DNA of 64,000 nucleotides, taken from contig NC_092678.1 in NCBI RefSeq assembly GCF_964355755.1, positions 6,916,922 through 6,980,921 of the forward strand, read 5' to 3'. The DNA is from Antedon mediterranea. Lineage: Eukaryota > Echinodermata > Crinoidea > Comatulida > Antedonidae. Under the pieces are notes generated by a model, which was not told the DNA's origin, searched no databases, and saw nothing but the letters and a program-made list of their open reading frames with translations. Positions 1-11,035 of this stretch are shown piece by piece (the first letter of the stretch is position 1; each line of letters begins with the position of its first letter). A program made the translations under genes and the position numbers.

Positions 1-330
1 CTAAGAGCAGGGCATTATTCCAAGCATGAATATTTATTTATTTACAACTTTGTCAGTTGTTAAATTAAACATGTTAGCGGCACGCAACAGGTAGTTTAAA
101 TCCTTTGGTATTATTCTTTCAACAAATTTAATTAAGCCTAGAAATAAATTAATTTTGTTGGTATATTTATATAAATATTTATATAATCAGTTCAACATTT
201 CTTCTCGAAGGCTCTGGCTATATACCGTATTATTTAACACCTTATTTTCACATAATGTGAAAGGGTTCGCCATTTTAAAGATGGCAAAAACAGAAATCCT
301 ATTGGGAAACTGTGATCCTTTTCTATCATT

Positions 331-845
331 AGACAACGCAAGTCTGTGCATGCACACAACTTCACAAGAGGCACAATTATTTTAGACAACGCAAGTCTGT
401 GCATGCGCACAACTTCACAAGAGGCACAATTATTTTAGACAACGCAAGTCTGTGCATGCGCACAACTTCACAAGATGCACAATTATTTTAGACAACGCAA
501 GTCTGTGCATGCGCACAACTTCACAAGATGCACAATTATTTTAGAAAACGCAAGTCTGTGCATGCGCAGAACTTCACAAGATGTACAATTATTTTAGACA
601 ACGCAAGTATGTGCATACGCACAACTTCACAAGAGGCACAATAAGTTTAGACAACGCAAGTCTGTGCATGCGCACAACTTCACAAGAGGCACAATTATTT
701 TAGACAACGCAAGTCTGTGCATGCGCACAACTTCACAAGATGCACAATTATTTTAGACAACGCAAGTCTGTGCATGCGCACAACTTCACAAGATGCACAA
801 TTATTTTAGAAAACGCAAGTCTGTGCATGCGCAGAACTTCAAGAG
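331..845. repeat. 53-bp minisatellite, about 10 copies
   Basis: A 53-bp unit containing TAGACAACGCAAGTCTGTGC and then a near-palindromic GTGCATGCGCAC is repeated head to tail. Variant units carrying AAAACG plus GCAGAAC recur about 265 bp apart near 541 and 806, so a five-unit block was itself duplicated. No gene is seen in positions 1-330 or 846-1096. Confidence 0.93.
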
Positions 846-1096
846 ATTCACATTGAGCTAATGATTAGCTTTAGCCTGTTATCCACCAGGCAAAATAATG
901 TATTCGCGCTGATCGGGAGGAACCAATGCGATTTCACTGCGAATAATGCACAACCAATCAATATTTGGGAATATTCGCCTAAACAAACTTTATGAATTGT
1001 CTTTTTTTTATATATAAAAAAACAATTACTTTTAAAGGACAGCTTGACTGTGGACCATATTTTGAACAACTTATTAAGAATGTACATATAATTTCA

Positions 1097-1795
1097 GAAC
1101 AATCGCGATATTAAGGATATCGCCGCACGCGCTCGCCGTACACTACAGTCGTCGTAAATTGCTGTGACGTCAGAGGTGCATCGCCAAATCTACTTGATGA
1201 GTTTTCACTGTTGTTAACATAGCAGAGATAGGTACCGTCACTTAAGTTGCTAAGTTGACCTGTATTAGGTATTAGACGCGTGGAATCACTCAACCATATC
1301 GCACTCAAAACCTTCCTCTCTGTAGTGTGTCGTGTGTCACACACGCGATGGTGGGTCGTGTCGTCGGTGTGTGTGGTGGTGATTCTGCCCATTGATGATA
1401 TGCCTATATCAGGGTGCCTATGCCTAGCGTCCTGGGCCTAGGCTAGGCACACTACTACTAGCTAGGTATCGACTCATCGAGTCGGTCTGATAATTGTGGC
1501 CACCGTTTATGAACGCCTAAATTCATGAACTTTTATAATTTACTCACCATCGATCGTCTTTGAGTACAAGTGTTAGGCCGATGGATTACTATAAACATCA
1601 TCACCTTTATTCGATCACCAAGAATCACCGCGAACGTATTAAAACAGTTTTTAGTTCTTCGATATGGTCAAAGATAGTGTAGAAGTAGGAAGATGTTACA
1701 CTTCCTATTCGTTCAATTCAAATAAAAGCGAGACAACATGGAGCTAAATTTAAAGGGCGCCTCGCACGTCGAGTAGGGATACGGAAAGTTATTGT
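1097..1795 (+). repeat. left arm of long inverted repeat
   Basis: Outer 160 bp match the reverse complement of about 6870-7026. A second matched stretch (AAAGATAGTGTAG, GGAAGATGTTACACTTC, then GGCGCCTC and GAGTAGGGATA) matches 6577-6700. Indels separate the two blocks. Confidence 0.75.
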
Positions 1796-2408
1796 ATAGG
1801 AAATAGGCTATTATAACAGTAGAATAATAATATGATTGTAAAATTAAGATTTAATACGAATTAACATATAAAATGTAATGTTATCTTTATAGAAAGTGCA
1901 AATGAATCATATTTATATGCTTTGGAATACAAATTTGTGTTTCAATTACCTGGAATTGTTTAGGTACCGTACCTGGAATTTATCTACCCGTATTTTATTT
2001 CTTTTATTTTAATGTTTTTATCATCATCAAATCAATTGAACTTTTTAAAATTATTTACATTTAATTGTTTATCATTGGACAGAGATAGAAAATTTAATAC
2101 CTAGCTTTAGAAACACTTCTTCATCAGAGTGAATAAATATATTAGGAGCTTTTGATTTTGATTTGATTTATTTCGGCATCAGTACATAAAATATCACAGA
2201 CATACAATTAAAATTAGCAAATATATAAATACCAAAATAAAACAAGGATGCCAAGGATAACTCATAAAAGTCCTCTACGGACTTGTTTCCAATGAGGTCC
2301 TTTGAAAGAACAGCAAAAAGACAAACAATGCAACATATAAAAATTACAAAAAAAAAAAAAAAAAAATGGCAATAATAATAGGACTATCGAAAAAAGAAGA
2401 AGCGCTTA

Positions 2409-5400
2409 TTAAATAGTTTCTAGAGCTAGTGAACGTTCCTGTAGATACTTTTTAACTTTACTTTTAAAACAACAAACAGTTTGTGATTCCTTAATGTTAA
2501 TTGGTAAATTATTCCATTCTTTAATAGCATTGTAAAAAAAAGTCACATGTGCCATTGGCTTGATAGTTGGAATTCTAAAATTAAAATTGCATCCCCTAGT
2601 ATTGTAATTATGACTGTCTGAAATTCTAATAAAACGATTGCATAAATAACATACCAACGTCGTTTAGCTGAGATTGAACAATATGAGATCGGGGACCTAA
2701 CTTTTTTATAAAACGAACCATTTTGTTTTGAGTCGTTTGTAATTTTGATTTAAAATTTTTATTTACCGTAGAAGACCATGAGCAAACCGAATAATCGAAC
2801 ATCGGTTGGATTAAAGCAAAACTAAGAATTTTGCGACAATGTGAATTAAGAAATGGTGAATGGCGGTACAGAAATTTCAGTCTGCCGTTTGCTTTGTTTA
2901 TAACAGAGCGGGCAATGACGTCACCTGATACATTTTGGTCAATCTCAATACCTAGATATTTGATAGATTTTGATCCATTTATAGTCGTTCCAAAGTAATC
3001 AATATAGAATTCGTTTACTTTGCTTAATCTACGTTTAGAACCAAACAAGATGCATTCGGTCTTACCCATATGAAGCGAAAGTTGATTGTCGATCAGCCAA
3101 TTATTGCATGATACGAGATTGTTTTGGAGTTTAGATTGGATTGAGATTGGATCTTTATGGGAGTAAAAAATTGCACAATCGTCACCGTACAAAACAACTT
3201 TACAATCACTTTCGATACTAGATGGTAGGTCATTCACGTAAATAAGAAACAAGAGAGGACCCAAAAGGCTACCCTGGGGGACTCCACATCCAATCTCAAT
3301 AGAGTCCGATTTGGTACCTTTAATATCGACAATCTGATTTCGCCCAGACAGGTACGCTTGAAACCAACCGATAGACCGGCATCCTAGATACTTAAGTTTT
3401 TTACACAAAATATCATGATTGACCGAGTCAAAGGCCTTTTGGACATCGAGTAAAACCATACCCGTAAATAAACCATTTGACATTTGAACTCTAAGGTGAT
3501 CTCTAAGATGAATAAGACATGTGTCGGTAGAAAATGATCTACGAAAACCGGATTGATGATCGTAGATAAGTTGATTCCTTTCAAGGTAATCGGAAACTTG
3601 TATATATACCACCTTCTCCAGAATTTTCGAAACTGAGGAGAGAATGCTTATAGGTCTGTAATTGTTGGCCTCAGTTCTGGAATTCTTTTTATGAAGGGGC
3701 GTGACTTTTGCGAGTTTAAAATCCGAGGGAATACGTTCGTATTTAATGGAAAGGTTAATTATATGTGTTATTGGTATTTTAATATTAGGAGCTCCGTCTC
3801 TAAGAAATTTTGCAGGAATCTGATCAAGGCCTACACTTTTAGATGGGTTGAGATTTCTCAATTCCTCTTCGATAAGGCTCTCGTCAATTTCTTCGAGAGA
3901 AAAACCAGAAACATGTTTCTTCATTAAATCGGAAGCAATATTTGCGAAGTATTTATTGAAATAATTTGAAACTTCGCTTTCATTATGGCAAAGATTCCCA
4001 TTAACATCTAACGAAATAGTGCTACCCTTTTGTGGCTTATTTTTATATCCCAAATCTTTAAGGCATTTCCAGAGTTTATTGGGATTATTTTTGTTAACTT
4101 CTACCTTATTTAAAAAACATTCAGATTTTGCTTTATTTATGTCCTTTTGTATGCGATTACGCAACTTACGAAATGCATCGTAAAGGTCTGGCCTATTTGG
4201 GTTATTCTTGAACTTATTTAATAGTGAGTCTCTTTCTTTTATGGCACTTAATATTTCCGGTGTCATCCACTCTTCAGATTTTTGTTTTAGGCGCACCTGT
4301 TTGAGAGGAGCCATTTTGTTTATAAGAGACAAAAATATTTTTTTAAAAGAGCACCAGGCAAAGTCCACATCTGATGAATCGAGAACAGGCGACCAATCAG
4401 ATTGTGTTAATTGCTCATTAAAAATATTAACATCGTAGTTCTTAAGTGAACGAATTTTGATAGTTTTATATTGGTTAAATTTATATTTTAAAGATTTACG
4501 AGTACAAAACGTTAGGCTGTGGTCACTAATGCCTACATGGATGACACCCGATTGCAAAATTTTTTGCGAATGGTTACATATGATAATATCTAAAACTGTT
4601 GATGTATACTTAGTAATTCGAGTTGGTTCCTTTATCAGATGGGTAAAGCTAAAAGTTTCAAGAGTTGTTTCTAACTTTTTGTATATTGATGCAGATTCAT
4701 TTTTCAAATTAATATTGAAGTCACCAAGGACAATAACTTCGACATCATGTCGAATAGCAGCCAATATATTTTCAAACGAGTCAATAAATAGCTTATATGA
4801 TTGACTTGGTGGACGATAAATTGATCCAACAACAATAGGACGCGTCTTCGGAAGCAAAATTTCCATCCAAATTGATTCAATACTTTCAGAATCCAGGTCC
4901 CGGCGTTCGCGTATAGATAGTCTTTCCTTGACAAAAATACAAACACCTCCTCCAGACCGATTTCGATCTCGACGGAAAACGTTGTATCCTTCAATGTTGA
5001 GCTCCGCATCAGGAACAGTATTATCCAACATAGTTTCACATATAGAGATAACGGCAGCATTGGTTTTTATTGCGAGAAGGCGGAGTTCAGACATCTTTGG
5101 CAGTATTGACCTTACGTTAAGATGAATGAAGTGAAGGCCCTTTTCTTTAAAAACCTTGAAGTCTTCCTCCATATTGAGATGGATTCCGGGTCCCGGGTTT
5201 GGAGAAATATCACCACATTTAAGCAAGATAGCAAAGAGTAAGCCTTTCCCTCTAAGATCAAAAGTCCGGTGTATGTGGGACGTATTCTTCCTCGTTTGAT
5301 AATTACCGGAACTGTAAATATAGGCAGGCGATACAAAAATGACACTTGTTGCAGCGACCGCAAAATTAGCGTTGGAATGTTTGCACCTGGTAAAAATGGC

Positions 5401-5538
5401 TGATATGTCGTATCTCTCGTCGGCGGTTGCGTTAAAAAATTGGTCAACTAGCAATACAGTAAGCGGGCCTAGAGAGCTCGCGTTGAGCACGTCTGTATCC
5501 GTCCACGTTTGTGAATTAATGTCTAGTGGTAAATAGGC
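2409..5538 (-). pseudogene. retrotransposon ORF2 (APE endonuclease + reverse transcriptase), broken near its C-terminus
   Basis: About 950 codons stay open from 5538 to 2626. Taking the codon at 5490 as residue 1, the endonuclease runs about 115-330, with LNVRS, the acidic ET, GDFNIN and SDHSL. The reverse transcriptase runs about 545-800, with LLDVQKAFD near 680, GVPQGSLLGPLLF near 735-750 and YGDD at 768-771; most non-LTR enzymes have (F/Y)ADD at that place. The remaining C-terminal region (EWNNLP) resumes in another frame at 2657-2409. Compared with the second element in this window, a segment around the GML motif is missing, so a deletion with frameshift removed that junction. There is no ATG at the start of the open frame. 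Inferred to be a recent but probably inactive copy. Confidence 0.88.
5188..5214 (-). other. 2A-like GDISPNPGP motif in ORF2
   Basis: Residues 93-101 of the long ORF read GDISPNPGP, preceded by a hydrophobic run (LLFAILLKC). Ribosome-skipping 2A peptides share the D(V/I)ExNPGP core with a leucine-rich lead, and 2A-like motifs are known in APE-type non-LTR elements. Here the usual Glu is Ser, so activity is uncertain. Confidence 0.6.
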
Positions 5539-5540
5539 CT

Positions 5541-6576
5541 ACAATGTGTATGCCTATATAATAATCGATTACGTATGGTTTATTTCTAAGGGTAATAAAA
5601 GAGAATAGGTAGTATGGCATGTAATCAATAATCAATCAATCAATCAATATTTATTGTAATCAATAATAATATTATACAAATAGTCGATCTGCATACACTG
5701 AATACGGTACCAGTAGGCTTGAACATTATAGGAATTTAGGACTACTAGTATGTTTTTTTACTGAAAAAAAAACCAATTATTGTTAATTATCTATTAATTT
5801 GAATAATTTAATAATACTGTAACTAATTATTATATTATGCTTGTAACACTCCGAACTTTCGTGCATTCATCGTAATTTTATATGCCATGATTGTAACGCC
5901 TAACAATATTGATAATATTAATTATAAGCCAATAAGTTATTATTGGTGAGGTTATATATAAAGGAAAAAATATCCGTGGGGAGGCCTACTTTACCCCCTT
6001 TTATACATTATACTACCCTTACAAAAAATGTTCTATCTATAGAAGTTTTAGAATTCTATGTTAATCTATACAGATAATTTCTATAGAAATGAATTTACAG
6101 ATTCTACCCCTAGAGTTTTATAGAAATTGCTTTATAGAAAATATTGAAATTGCAGAAGAATTGCTATCATTTATTCATAAATCATATATTGTTTGCCAAC
6201 AACAATACTGTATACTGTAAAATTTGCATTATGACTTCAGACTTGACTGGGGTTTACCAAGATGGGTAAGAGTTTTTATGGGTACGGGTTGGTTTGGGTA
6301 CGAGATGACCAGCATCCATTCATGAATGCGTCTACAGGCGCGCGTAAGCCTCCTCCTGATCCTAGCTCAGTGTTTACAGTCATGTCATGCCAAAACTCAC
6401 TCCAAATAAATGTATTAACAATTAAAAAGATCCAAAAACAGTATGAAAACATCATATTAATTTTTAACTTTGTATAATAAAGACAAAAAAGAAGTTTTTG
6501 TTTTGTTTTTTGTGGCTTATTTTTACAATTTATTGCCGAAAACACCATTTTCATTGGGCTTTGCCATAGCGTTCCT
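5541..6576. other. AT-rich spacer, no gene recognised
   Basis: Contains a short AATCAATCAATCAATC tract at about 5627-5650, resembling another CR1/L2-type 3' tail on the minus strand. Otherwise no coding or RNA signal is seen. Confidence 0.5.
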
Positions 6577-7026
6577 CATGTTTCAGATCCGTCTATCCCT
6601 ACTCGTCGTGAGAGGCGCCCTATCTCGAGCGGTTCTCTAATTTTTGAGCGAAGTGTAACATCTTCCTACTACACTATCTTTGATATGGTTGAATGATTCT
6701 AGAGAGCATGATACGTCATGTTTCTAGCTACTCGTCGGGTCATTAGACAAGTCCGGCAAATAGGTTTTTGTTATTGTTTCTTTAGCTTATCTGGATATTT
6801 AAGTGCTTTTTCAAAATACCAGACTAAACATTTTTGGCAAATGTAAGCCTAATACAGGTCAAATAAGCAATTGAAGTGACGGTACCTATCTCTTGTATGT
6901 TAACAACAGTGAAAACTCATTAGGTAAATTTTGTGATGCACCTGTGACGTCACAGCAATTTACGGCGACGGAGCTGTACGGCGAGCGCCTGCGGCGATAT
7001 CCTAATCTCGCGATGGTTCTGAAGTA
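6577..7026 (-). repeat. right arm of long inverted repeat
   Basis: Reverse-complement partner of 1097-1795, including the shared GTTAACAACAGTGAAAACTCAT and TGACGTCACAGCAATTTACG words. It is shorter than the left arm because of internal indels. Confidence 0.75.
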
Positions 7027-8532
7027 ATTTTTACATCCCATACGTTGTTAAAATATAGTCCTCGATCAAATTGTCATTTAAAGTAGTCTCTCCATCAGTG
7101 ACCACACGCGATCTCAAAACTGTCTGTTCTGTACACGTCACCCACCCATTCCCATAAAACCAACTCATTCCAACACAATATAAGATACTCCGAACCCACA
7201 CTGTGGAATAATCTTCCTTCCATTTTATTTAGACTCTGCCTTTTCATACAGGTTATTTATTTATTGTTTTATTCTTTATTTAAGGCTCGCCCAACACAAA
7301 CTTTGACCTCATATCATTTTGTTATTGCCTTATTCGTTATTATATTTTGTCAGAGTCTGCAAATAAATTTTATGAAACTTGATTTACGGACAAACTCTCC
7401 CTTATTATAAATGTCTTCTGAATGGGGGTTGACCGTAGTGTAAATATTATTTCCAGTCGTTCCTTTACAGTTGAAATGTTAATAGGTGTCCACTTAAAGG
7501 ACATGGGGTGCCCAAAGAGGGATTCTTCAGCATTCCCTGGTAAATCATAATGGAAAAAATAAATATGGCTGCTGAATGGTGACCTTGTAAGAATATCTAC
7601 ATGTTACGACGGGATTTTAACTACTTGGCGCGTAGCTTTTCATGTACCATCATTGATGTAAATTACGCGCTTTAGTATTCACAGGAGGAGATAGCGCCAA
7701 TTAGTTACAGCTGATAGCGCGGCAACCCAAAGCAGACTATAAATTCACAACAATGTACGTGTGTTATTAGCTAAAACAATGATATATAAATAGTCTATAC
7801 TGTACTAACAAGAAATTAAAATGTTTCCCAATAGAGAAAATTAAATAGATTGTTATCGAGCGCAGCTGCCTGCGCTTGACTAATTTTCTCTACTGGGAAA
7901 ATTCCTATTAATATTTATTTTGATGAAACAAAATACTATTGTAATGTTTTAAAGCAATCATAAATCAACTACCAGTATCATGATGTGATATACATTTTCT
8001 AATAGAACGCTTTTCTCGAAGTTCTAAAATTAATTCTAAATGTGCATATTTTCAATGGTCACGTCATCTTATTTTTTTGTACGCGCGCGTTTTGTTCAAG
8101 CAAATAATACAATTGAATTTTAAATTGAACTATTATTGTCAGTTGAACACAGTTGAGAATAACGACGCTAAATTCGCATGACGTCATTACCAGAATAATT
8201 ACATAATAAATTTACTTTTTTTGTCTTTTTATGAGTCTAACGCTATTGCTTTTTATTTTAGATTGAAAAAAAAAACTAAATAAAATATGTATATGCTATC
8301 ATACTGTACATATTGATAGTCTCTTTTATAATACTAATTGATGTTGATTTATGTAACTTAATTATTATTTTACCACTTTTCCGTTTCATACATGTTACTA
8401 ACATTAACGATTTTCCCAAGCTCAGAGGCGGATCTAAACCAGAACAGGAGGTACAGGTTTGGTGGGACGATTTGACCCAGTCTTTAGTTCAAACCAAATG
8501 ATTGTTATCGGTCTGCTATAGCCTAGCAACAT
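7027..8532. other. spacer with a small hairpin
   Basis: No gene recognised. At 7824-7901 TTTCCCAATAGAGAAAATTA and its imperfect inverse TAATTTTCTCTACTGGGAAA form a 77-bp hairpin around a GC-richer loop. Confidence 0.5.
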
Positions 8533-9168
8533 GTGGATACTTCATAATAAATACTTACTGAATACAACCATTAGGCCTAAATAAAGCAATTCATTGCACG
8601 CGCAATTGTTTCACGGAGAAATTACCATCTGGCGCTCTAAGTTCCAGACATGTTGCCTTAAAATGTGCGAACAACAACATTTGTACACCGTTAACTGTAA
8701 AAACAAATGTGTAAATCATTTTTTCAACAAAAATATTAAAAATAACCTAATTCTAAATAGTCACGGGTTTTTCTAACAATGTTTTCAAGATATAGGAACT
8801 TACATATTTAATTAGTACACGCTGAAATAATTTGTTTAAAAAAAAGACACAATGGTGTCCGGCATTATTATTTTTCCTACGAGGTTAAGGCAGAAATCAT
8901 GAATAATGCATTACCTTAATTATTTTCTAATAATATTATATATTAGGCTAAGATAGCTGATCTACTTCCTAAATATACTAAACCTAACCCTCTAAATAAT
9001 CTCTCTCAACTATTAAAAGAACATTTTCTTGATAGACCTCGAACCGAGGCTCCAGTGTTATAGGTTAAATCCTTAAGACCAAGACCAAACATTTCGGTTG
9101 GCAAAGGCTCTCTCCATCTTATAAAGCGCCCTCTATATTGTCCCATATTACGTCATAATTAAGGTAAT
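8533..9168 (+). repeat. interspersed repeat R1, copy 1 (contains a MITE)
   Basis: Nearly identical to 19793-19810 joined to 21346-21968. Its 3' part (about 8898-9168) is bounded by CATTACCTTAATTA and the inverse TAATTAAGGTAAT(G), so it looks like a MITE nested in R1. This copy is uninterrupted and is the empty site of the hAT-like insertion at 19811. Confidence 0.85.
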
Positions 9169-9260
9169 TGATTGATTGATTGAATTTATTTGATGCTCAA
9201 CATTAAAATAATAAACAGAAAAAAAAAAAAAAACCAGCCCATTTCCAATGGGGTCCAAAT
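9169..9260 (-). mobile_element. 3'-tail fragment of a CR1/L2-like element
   Basis: Starts with a TTGATTGATTGATTG tail followed by a T-rich/A-rich stretch and CCAATGGGGTCC, which parallels CCAATGAGGTCC in the 3' UTR of the element at 2154-5540. Only the 3' end is present. Confidence 0.6.
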
Positions 9261-9295
9261 TGCACATAACAAACAAGAGAAAATACAACATTTAT

Positions 9296-9296
<1 letters not shown>

Positions 9297-9371
<75 letters not shown>
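9297..9371. repeat. (TA)n microsatellite
   Basis: Long uninterrupted alternating TA run directly abutting the inverted-repeat element at 9372. Confidence 0.97.
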
Positions 9372-9376
<5 letters not shown>

Positions 9377-9640
9377 ATCAAGATCAAATAAGTTAAAACT
9401 GCCTCAATATAGATTTATTTTAACGACATGTTTCGGGCATAGCCCATCATCAGGTGATATAGGAACTTACATATTTAATTAGTACACGCTGAAATAATTT
9501 GTTTAAAAAAAAGACACAATGGTGTCCGGCATTATTATTGATAATGGGCCTGATGATGGGCTATGCCCGAAACATGTCGTTAAAATAAATCTATATTGAG
9601 GCAGTTTTAACTTATTTGATCTTGATTTTTTTATATATCC
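9372..9640. mobile_element. inverted-repeat element with two hammerhead-like cores between (TA)n tracts
   Basis: The two ends are inverted copies of about 75 bp, from ATCAAGATCAAATAAG through AACGACATGTTTCGGGC. Each inner end carries CTGATGA, a GGGC-TAT-GCCC hairpin and GAAAC, the order of a hammerhead catalytic core (minus 9422-9453; plus 9550-9582). The middle (9459-9540) is a fragment of repeat R1 (compare 8793-8873). A single-sided relative lies at 47.8-48.05 kb. Stem I is not evident, so activity is doubtful. Confidence 0.7.
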
Positions 9641-9658
9641 TGCCTATGCAGCTCTTTG

Positions 9659-9660
<2 letters not shown>

Positions 9661-9754
<94 letters not shown>
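9661..9754. repeat. (TA)n microsatellite
   Basis: Second long TA run, flanking the other side of the 9372-9640 element. The tyrosine/isoleucine open frame it creates is not a gene. Confidence 0.97.
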
Positions 9755-9757
<3 letters not shown>

Positions 9758-11035
9758 TAAAATAAAGCCCAGTAAAACAGAAAAATTAAAAGAGAAAGCA
9801 AACAAGTAATGAGAAAAATTGCACAAGACCATTATAGTTATCAAAATTATTCTAAACTAGATGGTACGCTCGCTTCGCTCGCGTTCCATCTAGGTCGTGC
9901 CCACAGATGGTTCTCGAATACACAGTAATTTCAGCGTTAAAAAACTGGCGATTTCAGTACAATAATGCAGGACAATAATATATGTCGTTTACAGGAACGA
10001 TTAAATAGACACTGTGATTTATGTACTCAACTAAAATTAGCACACTGGGAATTACTTCCGAAAGAGAAAGTTGTCACAAATTGAGACCAATTGTTTAAGT
10101 CAAATTTAAACAAACTTAATTTGTGTTTTGTATGTAAAATTATGGTTGAGAGATGGGGAAGAGGATGGGTGCAAAGAGGAACAATTTTTAAATATATTCT
10201 TTATTTTGTAACGAAATATTAATTAACATGTTTTACAAATAATATACCACTAAACACAGTAAAACATTGCGATGTAATACTTGAAACTATCACCGTCGTA
10301 GTCGATTGAAATAGTACAGTACATGTAACGATACACTACGACGTATGTTTATATATAATGTTAAACAATTTGTGAAAACCACCTCTATTCGGGGCAAATC
10401 ATAAATTCGATTTAATCGGTAATAAATATTAAATTACGGCGACTGAAAACGCTAGCTCATTATCTGTTTAAAAAAAATTATATCCAACCTCTGCAGCACA
10501 GATTGAAAAAAAAAATGGATCGAATTTCTGTTATGAGTATACACATGGTATACAGTACTTTCCTTTACGACGCCTGAGGGAATAGACACTTGTGGAACGA
10601 CAAAGAGATTGGAATGTTCCATTCATCGCAAATCAATACATTTGTATAAACGTATATTAAATCTATCAAAATAGTATTTTTGTAAGAAAATCGGCCTGTC
10701 TTCAACATTATGATACTGTACTCGAGCTGTTCAACCGGTTTTCAGCTATGAAAAACAATTATCGTAGGAGGAGATAGGAAAATGCGAAGCCTCCTCGCAT
10801 TTTTGTGGCGGGTATTTTTCAAGATGAACATCCATTAGACAGTGTATACCACGATCGGAAAACACCCCTATCTGGGGCAAATCGTTGAACCTAAATTCGT
10901 TTTAATCGTCAATAACTAATTATCTAACTTAATTTAATTAGTAAACAGGGTTACATCAGGTGGTTAAAATCAGTACCGAAAGTACGAACCAACTTTACAT
11001 ACCATCGAGTAAAAATTCTAAAAGTAAGGCGCGAT
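9755..11035. other. spacer, no gene recognised
   Basis: AT-rich. A small hairpin at about 9859-9895 pairs CTAGATGG with CCATCTAG around GCTCGCTTCGCTCGC. Nothing else supported. Confidence 0.5.

Larger units (their letters stand above)
2154..5540 (-). mobile_element. CR1/L2-like non-LTR retrotransposon
   Basis: Minus-strand element with an endonuclease plus reverse transcriptase ORF, a 3' UTR and, at its low-coordinate 3' end (2154-2185), a short tandem tail of ATCAAA-type units following GCCGAAATAAATC. Such a non-poly(A) microsatellite tail is typical of CR1/L2-group elements. There is no ORF1, and the ORF begins directly after a TAG at 5539-5541, so the copy is 5' truncated or decayed. Confidence 0.85.
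1097..7026. mobile_element. composite element bounded by long inverted repeats
   Basis: The outer ends are inverted copies: the left arm starts near 1097 and the right arm ends near 7026. Both begin TTCAGAAC and continue through GGATATCGCCGCA, GCTCGCCGTA and GATAGGTACCGTCACTT in opposite orientation. The inside is mostly a CR1/L2-like retrotransposon (2154-5540) that probably inserted into a pre-existing long-TIR DNA element. No transposase is recognised. The target duplication is unclear; TAATTT occurs on both sides but at unequal distance, so the superfamily is open. Confidence 0.6.

Noticed and set aside
331-845. CRISPR array
   Set aside because: Direct repeats without unique spacers in a eukaryotic sequence; a minisatellite.
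9644-9844. Open frame rich in Tyr-Ile repeats
   Set aside because: Translation of a (TA)n microsatellite.
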